Positions 1-10,035 of a DNA stretch of 64,000 nt are shown piece after piece. Made by a program: the position numbers and the translations under genes. The notes under the pieces were generated by a model. That model saw only the letters and a list, made by a program, of their open reading frames with translations. It was not told where the DNA came from and did no database searches. The number at the start of each line of letters is the position of its first letter. The stretch's first letter is position 1. Location of the stretch: NCBI GenBank assembly GCA_039583875.1, contig CM077153.1:112588568-112652567 (forward strand). Reading direction: 5' to 3'. Origin of the DNA: Platanthera guangdongensis (Eukaryota > Streptophyta > Magnoliopsida > Asparagales > Orchidaceae).

Positions 1-154
1 ACGGTTCCCAGATTTTAATGCGACACTTGTCCCCTAGATGCATTTCGATAGGTATACTTGCCTCATTGGATTGCTAGTTCGATTTTTTTTGTCCTTGCGA
101 ACATAATCTCACCACCCGTCCCCTGCTGCACACACCCCTTGGAGTCCCTCACAT

Positions 155-490
155 ATGGTGACACCGCCCGCACCCCTGATCGCTCTGGGATCCACCACAC
201 GAGAGCAGTATACTGAGAGTATTACAGATATCGTCGTCCATGAGTACGTCCCTACCACCACTGGATTCTCTTGCCGCTACCTGGTTCATTGGAGAGGTCG
301 CTCCGCCTCTGATGATACTTGGATTCTACCTACTGAGCTGGATCGACTCGACCCTGTGCTTCGACGACAGTATGATCATCTCCATTCATCGGAGATGAAT
401 TCTTTTCAGTTGAGGGGAGTTGATGGAGGACCATTGGTGTCCCATGACCAGACGGGGCCCACTTTCGTCTATTCTTGCCGGAAGACTTGA
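155..490 (+). CDS. Integrase C-terminal chromodomain fragment running into the LTR
   Basis: Partial pol product; the frame is entered from outside the window and position 155 is only the first in-frame ATG. The segment CRYLVHWRGR followed by DDTWIL has the aromatic and hydrophobic spacing of the chromodomain at the C-terminus of chromovirus integrases, where it is thought to guide integration to heterochromatin. The frame continues across the LTR start at 421 and ends at 490, so the last ~23 residues are LTR-encoded. The end of E9 pol (48310-48600) is homologous: it has YLIRWRDRPASDDSW and also runs into its LTR. It could be a degenerate relative of the family rather than a functional chromodomain. 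Confidence 0.65.
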   Translation: MVTPPAPLIALGSTTREQYTESITDIVVHEYVPTTTGFSCRYLVHWRGRSASDDTWILPTELDRLDPVLRRQYDHLHSSEMNSFQLRGVDGGPLVSHDQTGPTFVYSCRKT

Positions 491-1560
491 TTGGATGGAC
501 GATCCGACCCTGCGGATGCGTCCGGATACGCGCTGCAAATATTTTTCATATATAACTTTGTTATTTTCGGATTTGTTTTCCTTTTATTTGGCACGTGGTG
601 GCTTCGGCCAATCATAGCCGTCGATCCTGGTTGCCCTAATGTTAGAATTATATAAATAGGAGTGTTAGAGTATTGGAGAGGCTTGGCTGGTTTTGGAGAA
701 AGGTATTCCCGGAACTCCGCGATCAAGCCACGGTGCCGAAGCCATGGAGCCCTAGGTCTTGATTCCTAGCATTGGAACTTTTCCCCCAAGGTAAACCCTA
801 CCCCCCATCATTTACCCTCTCAATCCTCCTCTTTCCGGCCACCATAAGCCGCTCACCCAGCCCAATGCTATGGAGCCCAGGTGTTGATTCCTAGCGGTGG
901 AACTTCTCCCCCAAGGTAAACCCTACCCACCCATCATTTCCCCTCTCAATCCTCCTCTTTCTGGCCACCATACATCGCTCACCCAGTCCCCAAAACTCCG
1001 ACCTGCTGCCTCCATATAGCCGGCCCCCTTCCCCTTGTAAAACACGCCACCACCCCTTTCCCGCACCCCAGCTCCAGCCGCTGGCCTCCAAACACCCCTA
1101 CCGCCCCTTCCCTACCCCAAACCGACCTCTATAGGGCCTCTCTTGCCCTAGCTGCCCCTTCCTTCCTTCTCCCCTACGTGGATACACTCGTACCCACTCC
1201 GAAAACCCTTGATCTACTTTGATCTAGCGATACCCTCCCCCGATGTACCGCCACTACTTACATATTATCCCCCCCCCCCTGTAGCCCGGATCTGTCATCA
1301 AATTACCGGATCTATCCACTTTCAGCCCATCACAACCCTTTCCCACCGCGGACATCCACCATTCCAACACATTCACCGGATCGACCACCAAAACCACTGG
1401 ATCTCTCCTGCCTCGGACATTCCTTTATTTGTGAGTTATTTGTTGTATGGACTTCTAGTTTTCAGTGCTTGGATATTGCTTGGACTCTTCATATTCACTC
1501 AAATATTTATTTGTTGAATTTTGCCCCTTAACAAATTTTGATTGCAGGAAGGAACCATTC
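421..1560 (+). repeat. 3' LTR of E1 (right end uncertain)
   Basis: The LTR starts TGATGGAGG at 421 after a purine tract. A TATA-like box (TATATAAATAGG, about 649-660) fits an LTR promoter. A CT-rich leader with a tandem duplication follows. No terminal CA or primer-binding site was found before the copia sequence of E2, so this copy is probably truncated. Confidence 0.5.
744..990 (+). repeat. 126-bp tandem duplication inside the E1 LTR
   Basis: A block beginning ATGGAGCCC at 744 is repeated from 870 with about 10 percent divergence, including the shared CCCCCAAGGTAAACCCTACC segment and the downstream CTTTCYGGCCACCAT segment. The period is 126 bp. It lies downstream of the LTR TATA box, so it would be in the transcribed leader. 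Confidence 0.85.
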
Positions 1561-1730
1561 GTGACGCGCTTAATTAGGCCCTCAGTTTGGAGAAATTGAA
1601 CGCCTTAATTACCCTCTCGGCTAAGGCTAAGGTGGCTCCAAGTTTGCTCTCAAGAAATTGATATTGGTAATGAATATCTCTCTCAACTCAATTTCAAGTT
1701 TATGATTTTCATTCCCATACGCTCTATTCA

Positions 1731-1830
1731 CCTTAGCTTGTAGGGTTTAGGCTTCTTCAAATAGGGGGAGATTGTTGGGTATTGTACCCACAACGTACCT
1801 GATTTGAAGAAGCCCCTTAACAAGCTAAGG
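1731..1830. other. Inverted repeat bracketing the E2 PPT-LTR junction
   Basis: The segment 1731-1762 (CCTTAGCTTG ... CTTCTTCAAAT) is nearly the reverse complement of 1802-1830 (ATTTGAAGAAG ... CAAGCTAAGG). The loop holds the polypurine tract and the first bases of the LTR. E4 and E6 have inverted repeats at the same place, so this looks like a conserved structural feature of this copia group. Confidence 0.75.
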
Positions 1831-2097
1831 TAAATAGACAATGTATTTGATAAAAAATTTCAAGTTGTGCTTGCAGTTATTCCACGCTAAGTGCACACCA
1901 ATGTCAGGGTGCAGTAGGTCAATATACACGGGTCTGCACGACGTAATCCCTCGTAGAGCAGATCAGTGTGTTGGCCTACGTGTACTCTCTCTATTGGAGT
2001 GTACTTACTTTCAAGTACAGGGCTGTGATTATGCAAGAGCAGACAAGGAGCAAAGATGGGTCAAAGAGATGCTCATGGGAGGAAAGACGAAAAATCG

Positions 2098-2290
2098 TCT
2101 AAGTGTTAATCGACGAGAATCACCAAGTGATTCTCGCCGATTCGGTGAGAATCACTAGTGATTTTCTCGCCGAATCGTCGAGAATCACTGGCTGATTCTC
2201 GCCGTCTCTTTCCATCTACCTCAGAGCGTGCAAACAAGTTTACATCGACGAGAATCACCTTTGATTCTCGCCGAATCGATGAGAATCACC
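2098..2290. repeat. Short palindromic repeats in the E2 LTR
   Basis: GAGAATCAC and its complement GTGATTCTC alternate through this stretch, with GATTCTCGCCGA spacers. The best hairpin has perfect 9-bp arms at 2115-2123 and 2127-2135 with a 3-base loop. The repeats end abruptly near 2290 where the ACACG-rich E3 LTR begins. Confidence 0.8.
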
Positions 2291-3042
2291 TCACGCCCGT
2301 GACGCAGGGCGTGTACCTTAAGCGGCGCAGAAAGTCGGCAAATCCAAGTTGATCCACACGGTACACGGCCGGGTACACGACCGTGACGGGTCGGTCACGC
2401 CCGTGACCTAGGGCGTGTAGCCCATGTCTCGACACCTCGTCGACCAAAAAGTGTCGACACTCGACACAGCTTGACACGCCCTGTGACACGCCCGTGTCAC
2501 AGGCCCTGTCCCCTCTCTCGACACCCGACACTCGACACTCGATACTCGACACTCGATACTCGACACTGCGGGACACGGCCCGTGACACGCCCGTGTCACG
2601 GGGCGTGTACCCCATTCGTCGAGCTCAACTCGACAGAAGAAAAATTCGTCGAGTCAAGGAGGTCACGCTCAGGTCACGCCCTGGGTCACGCCCCGACACG
2701 CCCGTGTCGGGGTGGGGGGGCGTGTCACGCACAAAAATGACTATTTTTCCCTGTTTTGAAAAGTGTTTCTGTGTCGTCCTAGACCATTTTTGCCTTAAGA
2801 ACCTTTTACCCTTTTTTGTAGCAACCCATTATGAGCAACATTACCCGGGCGCGAAAAAGTGCAAACATTCCCTAAGAGGCCTCACTGAGTCCCCAATTTG
2901 GACTCCGGTTTGCTGGGGAATCGTGCAACTCGGCTACCAAAACAGCCACTCGCAAGCCCGCGGGAAAAACCATGCTCGAACGACGGTCAAAGCCAACGTA
3001 ACGCCCATCAAGCGTACGCAATCAAAAATTCGGGGTGTTACA
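2291..3042 (-). repeat. LTR of E3, ACACG/CGTGT-rich
   Basis: The LTR begins TGTAACACCCCG at 3042 on the minus strand. Its distal half (2291-2740) is packed with GTGACACG, CGTGTCAC and CGACACTCGA words. One hairpin has perfect 10-bp arms at 2481-2490 and 2493-2502. The outer end near 2291 is a junction with E2, not an obvious LTR terminus. Confidence 0.6.
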
Positions 3043-3163
3043 GTCACTCCCCCTAACAAAAAGTTTCGCCTCGAAACTTTTCAATCATTTTGATCTCAAT
3101 CAACTAAGGTAACAAACCAAAAACAGCAATGCAACAAAAACACCAATTCACATACCAGCTTAT

Positions 3164-3787
3164 TTACGGGAATAAATGAGGGTGAGCCGCCCTCATCGTT
3201 GTCTCGAGCTCCCACGTTGCGCTTTCCACATTCTGATTTTTCCATAGCACCTTGACCATAGGAATCTTCTTTTTCCACAACACGCGATCTTGGGAGTCCA
3301 ATATCTGGATGGGCCTCTCCACATAAGAAAGGTTTGGCACCAATTGCGGCACCACGTCCAACACTTGCGTGTCATGTCGCACACACTTGCGAAGTTGGCT
3401 AACATGAAACACGTCGTGAACACCAGGAAAGTTCACGGGTAATTCTACTTTGTAAGCGGATGCACCAACTCGCGCAAGAATCTTGAAGGGACCCACAAAT
3501 CTTGGGTCTAATTTGAGCTCTTTTCCAAACCTTTTAATCCCAACCATTGGGGAGAGTTTCAAGAAAACGGAATCCCCCACCGCAAACTCTAATTCCGACC
3601 TTCGTCGGTTGGCATACTTTTCATATCGCTCTTGGGCGATTCGGAGCTTCTCCCGAATAAGTCGTACGGCAACTTCCATGTCCTCGAGCGCCTCTGGGCC
3701 CAACAAAGGCCGCTCGCCAACCTCAGCCCAAAAGAGGGGAGTCCGACATCGACGCCCATATAAAGCTTCGAACGGAGCCATTTGCAA
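3164..3787 (-). CDS. Integrase C-terminal domain and chromodomain, Tekay-type (partial)
   Basis: About 207 codons remain of a Ty3/gypsy pol. It opens with FEALYGRRCRTPLFW, the classic stretch after the integrase catalytic core. It continues with the basic GPFKILARVG region and the HVSQLRK motif, and ends in a chromodomain (IPMVKVLWKNQNVESATWEL). The order and spacing match the integrase C-terminus of plant chromoviruses. The catalytic DDE residues lie upstream and are lost at the 3790 junction. The frame shown is undamaged, suggesting a fairly young element before it was broken. Confidence 0.9.
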   Translation of the reverse strand: MQMAPFEALYGRRCRTPLFWAEVGERPLLGPEALEDMEVAVRLIREKLRIAQERYEKYANRRRSELEFAVGDSVFLKLSPMVGIKRFGKELKLDPRFVGPFKILARVGASAYKVELPVNFPGVHDVFHVSQLRKCVRHDTQVLDVVPQLVPNLSYVERPIQILDSQDRVLWKKKIPMVKVLWKNQNVESATWELETTMRAAHPHLFP

Positions 3788-3790
3788 GCT

Positions 3791-5271
3791 TAGGGGGGTG
3801 AATAGAGTATATGGTGCTTTGAAACTTTTTACAACAATTGTTGTAATATAAGTGAGCAGGGAAGCAGTAATAAATATAATTATAGAACTAAACTATACAA
3901 AAGCTAATCACAGAATAATCAAGGCCAGAAATAAAAATAAAGACAAGCAAAACCAGAAGACACAAGGAAATATAGTGGTTCCCCTAAACTTGGGTACATC
4001 CACTCTTCTACCACCCTAGGTAGGAATCCACTACAGGATGAGTTGATCAGGTGTCCTGGGCACCAATGAGCTTTTGATAAGGTGCTCAAAAACCAAATCA
4101 GATTTTTTGATCAGGTGTCTTGTCACCAATGAGCTTTTGACAAGGTGCTCAAAAACCAAGTTCAAACTTTTGAAGGGAGTTTGAGAAACCCTTTACAGAG
4201 AGGGGGTGAGAGAGTGATGGCAGTCTTCTCTTTCTCAAACAACTGAGAAGACTATGTGGATTGATGATGTCAAAGCTCCCCCTGAATCCTTGAGATCTTC
4301 AGGAAAAGAAGCTTTGCTGTAGGGTGATAGGCCTTCAAAAGTTGAGCTCCAGCAAAAGATGATTTCAGCAACAGCTGAAATGTTGAATGTCTGGAGTCTT
4401 GAAGGATGTTGGCCTTGAACACTTGAAAACTAGAGAGATCTGAAGTTTTTTGAAAGATGTGATCTCCTTGGATGTGTGTTCTTGAGAATTCCTTGAGACA
4501 GAATGTTTTGTTGAAGATTACTGATGTCTGTCTGTGTGTGTGTGTATCTGTCTCTCTCAGAGATTCAAAAATTCTTCTATTTTATTCTCTGGTACTAAAT
4601 GGAAAAACATTCTCTGAGAAGAATAGCCGTTGGTCTGCATTAATTGCATCCTTAATTGCAAAATCTCTTCTGGAGGAAAGTCCATAGAAATATTCCTTGA
4701 AACTTGGTCCAGAAATGAATGAAAACGGCTAGGAAATCTTCAGAATTAATTGCAGAATAACTCCTTAACTGATTTGAATTTGAATCTAGAAACATCCTTG
4801 AAGTTATCTGAAAACGTCGAACTGAGCTCTACTATCGTCGGACTGAGCTCAGCGATATGGACTAATACAGCAGCAAAACATCATCGATCTGAGCTCAAAG
4901 ATCGTCGACCTGAGCTCAGAGATAGAAATCCTAAGCTGAGTCAAGATCGTCGAACTGAGCTCACCGATCGTCGAATGGAGTTCGACGATATGATGAAGTT
5001 GAGCTCAGCGATCGTCGAATGGAGTTCGACGATCTATCGAAGTTGAGCTAGATGATCGTCGATCGGAGTTCGACGAATCGTCGTGCTGAGCTCGACGATA
5101 TGACTTGGTCTCCAAAACAGAAAATCCTGGTCTTTAGTGCAGCTTCCAAACCTAGACTTCTAACCCTTAGACTCAATTCTAATTGACCTATTGAGCTATA
5201 CAGGAGGTCAAACATTTGTTTCCTAGAGACATAGTGATACTGACCCAAATTAGTAATAGGGTGTTCCAACA
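3791..5271 (-). repeat. LTR of E4 (about 1.48 kb, end truncated)
   Basis: Starts TGTTGG at 5271 on the minus strand. It contains a direct duplication of ~52 bp (4043-4094 and 4107-4158, both with ACCAATGAGCTTTTGA) and a palindromic array at 4800-5095. The last bases of the LTR are missing at 3791. Confidence 0.7.
4800..5095. repeat. GAGCTC / ATCGTCGA palindromic array in the E4 LTR
   Basis: Roughly ten degenerate units combine CTGAGCTC, GATCGTCGA and TTCGACGAT. The clearest hairpin has perfect 10-bp arms at 5030-5039 and 5045-5054 around a 5-base loop. The words are unrelated to those of E2, E3 or E6. Confidence 0.8.
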
Positions 5272-5292
5272 ATCTCCCCATATTTGGGTTAG
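5240..5292. other. Inverted repeat bracketing the E4 PPT-LTR junction
   Basis: CTGACCCAAAT at 5240-5250 pairs, with one mismatch, with ATTTGGGTTAG at 5282-5292. The loop contains the PPT and the LTR terminus at 5271, the same arrangement as in E2 and E6. Confidence 0.6.
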
Positions 5293-5439
5293 GATTAGTA
5301 TTTACAGACTTTGGAAAAATTAAATAACAACATTCAAGCAGCAATACAGAAAAGCAACAAGCTAGACATTGCAGAACCACAGAGATATATAACATCCCAG
5401 ATAGTAAATAGAAATCACAGAGATTGTCACCTTACATTG

Positions 5440-5943
5440 TCATTTCTTTTCCTTGCCCTTAACAAGTTTGATTTCTCTATTAGGATTGAGGGGTTCTTTC
5501 TTTGATCTGGTATCATCTGCTGCACCTAAAGATGTTTGTTGTTTAGGCCCGGGAACTACAGCTTCAGGATGCAGTTCCATATACCTGTCAGAATCAAAGA
5601 ATTTGTTTGATGCATATCTTTCTAGCTCTTTCTTTCTCTGTTCAGACATTGCAGAAATGTTGGAGGAATCTCTTCCTTGCTCTCTAGCCTTTTTGATCTG
5701 ATCTAGTGCAGCTAGTTCTTTCAATCTTGCAGTCTAAGCATCTGGATTGTTCTCAGGGTCCTCAAAAGGTACTGGTGACTCATATCTGTTAGAAGGATTG
5801 TCCTGGGGAGGCCTGGAAGACACAGTTTCTTTCAGCTTATAGGGAAAAGGACCAGATGTGGTGTCAGAAGAAATTTGTCCTCCCCTGGAATATGGGTGTT
5901 GCCTGGAGTATCCTTTGGAGTAGACCTGAACTAAGGCTAACAC
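5440..5943 (-). pseudogene. C-terminal end of the extra (env-like) ORF of E4
   Basis: Two adjacent minus-strand frames (5943-5734 and 5724-5440) read as one charged protein end separated by a stop or indel near 5730. The second part is lysine- and glutamate-rich (SEQRKKELERYASNKFFDSD) and ends in a basic tail. It lies between pol and the PPT, where Sireviruses carry their extra ORF, and E6 has a similar charged end at 23850-23990. No domain is recognised. Upstream coding sequence is lost at 5945, where LINE sequence starts. Confidence 0.5.
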
Positions 5944-5957
5944 GTTAATAGCAACGA

Positions 5958-6947
5958 ATGGATGCTGGTTTGATTTACAATCAGGAATGCCCGAGTGGGC
6001 TGCTTGAGGGCGGAAAAATTTGGAACATCAAGTCGCAGCCCCGTTATCTAGCCATGATTTGGCGAGCCGTAAATGACATGCTTCCAACACATGACTGGCT
6101 GCACCGGCACCGGCTCAGAGACGACGCGTGTTGTCCCTGGAATTGCAACCTTGCTGAAAATGTGCACCACATCTTCGGGAGCTGCTCCTTTGCTGGCCGT
6201 ATTCGGGCGACGATGTCACGAATGGGCATTCGCTTAAACTCCACACGACCATATTTGTTGGACGCCCTGCTGGATGAATTGGATCTGTGCATCGATTCCA
6301 AGAAAATTAAGGTGCTGGCCTCTATTATTTACGCTATTTGGAGAGCAAGGAATCAGCGGGTCCATGGGGAGTCCTACATGCAGCCATCATCTATTATTCT
6401 CAATGCTATTTTGGAAGCTTCCAATGGTCACTGGACGGCCCGTGTAACCCGCGCGTTTTTTTGGTCGCCCCCGCCATTTGGATGGTTGAAGATTAATTTC
6501 GATGGATCGGTTCATCCAAACAATTTGGCCGGGATTGGATGCTCGATTCGGGATCATAATGGTGCTCTTATTACTGCCAGGGGGGTCAAAATACATAGCC
6601 GTTCAGTCAACATGTCTGAACTCAGAAGTGCTCAGCTTGGTATGGATGTTGCCAAAAATTTCATGGATGCCGCTACTGGAGTGATCCTTGAGGGAGACTC
6701 CGCCTTCGCTTGCGTCACTATAAACCGCATTCTATCAGGTACTTGGAATGGGGCTATGGAAGGACTACTTGCTCGATCCTTGAAAGATTGTCCTAAGTTT
6801 GTGCTGTCACTTGTTGATCGTAGTGCCAACTCTGTGGCCGACTATGTTGCTAATTCAGCTTGTAGATTGAACTTTAATTGGGATAGGGGTATGCCCCTTC
6901 CCCAAGCTCTATCTTTCATCCTCTCTAAGGATATGGTGCCAATCTAA
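5958..6947 (+). CDS. LINE ORF2 C-terminus: zf-RVT plus RNase H
   Basis: An uninterrupted 329-codon frame; position 5958 is just the first ATG in a truncated gene. Residues ~17-95 look like the zinc-binding RT-associated domain (zf-RVT) of plant LINEs, with CCPWNC, HHIFGSC and the usual DWLHRHRL lead-in. Residues ~175-305 form a plant-type RNase H (RVT_3) with all four expected acidic residues visible: D in NFDGS, E in SELRSAQ, D in EGDSAFA and D in VADY. RNase H removes the RNA template during cDNA synthesis. The reverse transcriptase and endonuclease are missing. The open frame suggests a fairly recent insertion. Confidence 0.85.
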   Translation: MDAGLIYNQECPSGLLEGGKIWNIKSQPRYLAMIWRAVNDMLPTHDWLHRHRLRDDACCPWNCNLAENVHHIFGSCSFAGRIRATMSRMGIRLNSTRPYLLDALLDELDLCIDSKKIKVLASIIYAIWRARNQRVHGESYMQPSSIILNAILEASNGHWTARVTRAFFWSPPPFGWLKINFDGSVHPNNLAGIGCSIRDHNGALITARGVKIHSRSVNMSELRSAQLGMDVAKNFMDAATGVILEGDSAFACVTINRILSGTWNGAMEGLLARSLKDCPKFVLSLVDRSANSVADYVANSACRLNFNWDRGMPLPQALSFILSKDMVPI

Positions 6948-6957
6948 TTTTTGTTTT

Positions 6958-6960
<3 letters not shown>

Positions 6961-7014
<54 letters not shown>
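6961..7014. repeat. (TA)27 microsatellite
   Basis: An unbroken run of 27 TA units begins 13 bp after the LINE stop codon. It may have replaced or grown from the LINE tail. Confidence 0.97.
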
Positions 7015-7016
<2 letters not shown>

Positions 7017-7179
7017 CTAATGGCACCTTTCAAGAAATTGTTCTTGCCAATATTATTTCTTGCGTGGCTGTGAATCTCATTTGAAATAATTGCCGATCGG
7101 ATTTTGTGCATTTACATATAGCACCCACGTGTCCACTCACTCGAGTTAGCATAGGTTGCACGGTCCACATCCTACCCTA
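7017..7179. other. Unassigned spacer between E5 and E6
   Basis: About 160 bp with no ORF and no match to the E6 3' LTR visible by eye. It may be a diverged part of the E6 5' LTR or LINE-flanking DNA. Confidence 0.4.
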
Positions 7180-7351
7180 CATCAGAAAGTTGCTGTACCC
7201 AATGTTGGGCAACCACTATAAATCTTTTGTCCTCTATGATTGTTTGGTAGATAATTGTGTGCATATATCTTAATTTTTATTCCGCTAAAAGACGCACAAC
7301 TCTCTATTCAACACCATCTAGGTGATTTAGGTAGACAACTGAACTCTTTCA
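7180..7351 (+). repeat. Remnant of the E6 5' LTR
   Basis: This matches the last ~170 bp of the 3' LTR at 25890-26060, including GGGCAACCACTATAAATC and CTAGGTGATTTAGGTAGAC, and ends CTTTCA just before the PBS. The left ~1.65 kb is gone. Confidence 0.85.
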
Positions 7352-7353
7352 AT

Positions 7354-7366
7354 TGGTATCAAAGCC
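7354..7366 (+). other. Primer-binding site of E6 (initiator tRNA-Met type)
   Basis: TGGTATCAAAGCC lies 2 bases after the LTR end. It differs by one base from the usual plant copia PBS TGGTATCAGAGCC, complementary to the 3' end of initiator tRNA-Met. Confidence 0.9.
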
Positions 7367-7433
7367 AGGTTGATCATTAAAAGGTTAACACCTTGATCAG
7401 ATCTTCCTAATTGTCTTTTGATATCTACCAAGC

Positions 7434-9687
7434 TTGGACAAGGCTAAGGATTTTGCCAAGCCTCCTTTGTGCACCAAGAATAACTTTCCCATGTGGAAAG
7501 AAGGAATCAGATTTTTCATGGAAGTTGTGGATCTAAGGATCTTCATGATCGTTGAAGAAGGTCCTTACATTCCCATGACAGTCTCCACAATAGATCCAAC
7601 AAAAAAAGTTCTAAAGAAATTAATGGATCTAGACAAAGACAAGATTGCACTTGTGTCTTTAGATAAGAAGGCCAAGAACTAAAAGCAAGTACAGCCGATG
7701 ACTCCATGCTACAAAACTTGATACACTGCCAGTCTGTAAAGGAGATGTGGCAGTCCCTTGTCACTTTGATGGAAGGTACAGAAGAAGTTAGGGATGATAG
7801 AAGATCCCTTCTGAATCAAAAGTATGAAGCCTTCCGACAAGGACACAAGGACACCATTGCTGACACCTTTGAAAATTTCTTAAAGATAGTCAATGGCCTA
7901 AGGGTCTATGGCTGAGTCTTCATAAACGGAGAATTAAATGATAAGTTCTTGAGATCCCTAACCAAGGAATGGGATAACAAGGTCTGTGCCATCAGGGAAT
8001 TGGAAAGCTAGCTGAAATAGACCCGCAGAATCTCTTCGAGAAGCTTATGTCATATGAGCTTCAACTCAACACCAGAAAGGCTAAAGAAGAGAAGAGCAGG
8101 TCTGCATCCAAAGAGAAGTCTGTTGCTCTAAAGGCAGATAACTCAAGGAAGTCAATGGCTGACTCTCCTGCCCCAGCACAAGAAGTGAGTGAAGAAGAAA
8201 CCTCAAAGCCAAGTACCTCAGACTCTAAGCTATCTAAAGGAGAGTTCACTCTACTCTCACATCAGTTCAAGAAATTCTTGAGCAAACAGAAGCAGTGAAA
8301 AAGCAAGGATGCCTCCTATAGAAGATCACGACATGATTGAGATCGACAAAGAAAAGGCTCAAGCAGCCACAACAGGTACACTCCTAAACAGAACAAACAT
8401 ATTTCTACTGACATCGTTTGTTACTGTTGTAATAAGCTAGGTCATGTCATTGCTGACTGCACCCATAAGAAGAAGGAGGGTGGAAGAAAAGAGGAAAAGA
8501 AGTCCTCATACAATATGAAGAGGACAAAAGAGAGCTTGATAGCAAAGAAGGGAAAAACTCTTAGTGACTCCGACTCAACTGATTCGAGTGAAGAAGAAGA
8601 AGCCTACTTTGGGCTTATGGCTCAGACTGATGACGAACCAGAGCCTCAGTTCACTGGGAAGGTAAACTCTCACACTCCTCTCTCAGAATCTGAAGCTTCT
8701 AAGCATGTTAATGAGGACAGCTCTTCTAACAATGAGTCTGAACTCATGGCCCAATACAAGGAGTTGATCATGGCTTACGACAAATGTCGCTGAGTCGTGA
8801 AACTCAGGCTAAAGAGATAAAGTCTCTAAAAGCTCAAGAGAACATCTTGAGAGAGGAAGTCGCTAAGACTGACTCACTCAAAGAGAACTTCAATAATGCT
8901 ATTGAAGAATATAACAAAGCTCTCGAGCACCTAGACCTAAAGGAGAAAATCATCAAAGAGTTGGAAGCACAACTTGCTGCTAAAAAGAAACTTGTTGAAA
9001 GTTTCTCAAAGCCCAAGACCGTCCTTTCACTCGTTGCTGAATTCTCAGCCAAAGCCAAGGGTGCACGGCTAGGCCATGTAGATGCTCCTAGCAAATCTTT
9101 TAGGAGGAACAAAGCTCAAAGAAATAATAAGGCCGCCAAGAAGGCCTTGGCCAAAGAGAAGGGAAAAGCCCCTCAAGATCAGACTTCGTTCAAGAAAGTC
9201 ATATTTCCAACTAATCTGTTTGATCTTGACTCATCCTACGGTCACTTGACCAGACCTACCTATGTAGAGCGTCTTTAAGGCACCTTATAAAGAAGTCATT
9301 CTTCAGAGCTATGATCCTTACAATCATGGTCATAACTTCAAGAAAGCACCAAAGGTAAAGCCCATCGTAGTAAAGCCAATGAAGGAGATGAAATCATGTG
9401 ATTGCCATCATAATGAAGCTTCTTCCTCCAAGAATGCTGGTCCTGCTAGACCACAACTTCAAAAGGTCAAGCAGGAAAACATAAGGCAAAGATACAACAG
9501 GTTTGACTGTTGGTGCTGTGGTAGAACTGGTCACTTTGCCATTGACTGCTGGTTTAATCCCAGAAATTTTGCAACTCCTCAAGTTGATAGTATGAGAAGG
9601 ATCACTCATAATGCTAATACTCGTAGGGGGAGTGTTCTAACACGAGACCAAGGACCCAAACGTGTTTGGGTTCCTAAGGCAAATTGA
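7434..9687 (+). pseudogene. gag of E6 (broken)
   Basis: The reading starts near 7434, where the expected ATG reads TTG. The N-terminal part (KPPLCTKNNFPMWKEGIRFF, then SVKEMWQSLVTLMEG) is the copia-type UBN2 gag fold. Two CCHC zinc knuckles follow: CYCCNKLGHVIADC near 8410-8455 and CWCCGRTGHFAIDC near 9508-9550. A long coiled coil (8784-9000) lies between them, as in the large gag proteins of Sireviruses. Gag forms the virus-like particle and packages the RNA. Stops or frameshifts are visible near 7680, 7913, 8010, 8297, 8792 and 9277. Overall length is near normal, so decay is by point changes. Confidence 0.8.
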
Positions 9688-9734
9688 TTATGATTGCAGG
9701 TATGTCCAAAGGCCACCCAAACGCCTATCTAGTA

Positions 9735-10035
9735 TTTGGACAGCGGATGCTCTCGGCACATGACCGGGACAAGAAGCCTACTTTAGAATTATTCTCCAGT
9801 CTTGAACGAACCAAATGTCATCTTTGGAGTTTCAGACCGAGGAATCACTAAAGGCTATGATATGATCACTAACGGTAGTGTATCCTTCTCAGATGTAGCT
9901 TATGTTGAAGGATTGGAACACAATCTCATAAGCATAAGCCAACTCTGTGATAAAGGATACATAGTTGAATTTCTTGCTGATAAGTGCTTGATAAAATCCG
10001 TTGACAATATGGAAACGATTCTATCCGACACTTGA
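9735..10035 (+). pseudogene. Protease region of E6
   Basis: Reading from 9739 gives DSGCSRHMTG, the active-site DSG and following motif of copia-type aspartic proteases. The downstream part (LEHNLISISQLCDKG) is the conserved end of the domain. A stop near 9783 breaks the frame between them. Confidence 0.8.

Larger units (their letters stand above)
1..1560 (+). mobile_element. E1: 3' end of a chromovirus-like Ty3/gypsy element
   Basis: The left edge of the window holds the last part of a plus-strand pol gene (integrase C-terminus and chromodomain), a purine-rich tract just before 421 (TTGAGGGGAGT) and an LTR starting TGATGGAGG. The arrangement matches E9, whose 3' LTR also starts TGATGGAG directly after a similar coding end and purine tract. 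The right limit is uncertain because the LTR runs into copia sequence somewhere between 1500 and 1600 and I could not find its CA end. Confidence 0.7.
1600..2290 (+). mobile_element. E2: 3' end and truncated LTR of a Sirevirus-like copia element
   Basis: A polypurine tract (AGGGGGAGA, 1763-1771) directly precedes an LTR starting TGTTGGGTATTGTA at 1773. The same PPT-LTR junction occurs in E6 at 24225-24250. About 150 bp of internal sequence lies upstream without a clear ORF. The LTR is cut off near 2290, where Tekay-type LTR sequence begins. Confidence 0.7.
2291..3790 (-). mobile_element. E3: Tekay/Del-type chromovirus 3' end
   Basis: On the minus strand the order is integrase C-terminus with chromodomain (3787-3164), a short untranslated stretch, a polypurine tract at 3056-3043 (TTAGGGGGAGTGAC) and an LTR starting TGTAACACCCCG at 3042. 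This LTR start and layout are typical of Tekay/Del chromoviruses. The rest of the element is missing: the integrase is cut at 3790 by E4. Confidence 0.8.
3791..5943 (-). mobile_element. E4: LTR and 3' coding end of a Sirevirus-like copia element
   Basis: On the minus strand a coding remnant (5943-5440) is followed by a PPT (AAATATGGGGAGA, about 5285-5273) and an LTR starting TGTTGGAACACCC at 5271. The LTR runs to 3791, where it reaches CTATTCACCCCCC, about 40 bp short of the equivalent end of the E6 LTR, and abuts E3 integrase. The E3-E4 junction is therefore a deletion join and not a clean insertion. Confidence 0.75.
5945..7014 (+). mobile_element. E5: 3' fragment of a LINE (non-LTR retrotransposon)
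   Basis: The fragment carries the C-terminal part of a LINE ORF2 (zinc-binding RT-associated domain, then RNase H) and ends shortly before a (TA)27 tract. A 5'-truncated copy is usual for LINEs, which lose their 5' ends during target-primed reverse transcription. The exact 3' terminus is unclear because no poly(A) tail is visible. Confidence 0.75.

Noticed and set aside
2471..3093. Plus-strand ORFs of 89-199 codons through the ACACG-rich region
   Set aside because: They cover the antisense of the E3 LTR and are stop-poor because of repeated GTGACACG words. No domain or conservation is seen.
5958..6947. Host RNase H-like gene
   Set aside because: The zf-RVT plus RNase H combination and the surrounding repeats fit a truncated LINE ORF2, not a host gene.
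6961..7014. (TA)27 as the defined tail of the LINE
   Set aside because: Plant LINEs usually end in poly(A) or short other repeats, and TA microsatellites expand readily. Kept as a microsatellite only.
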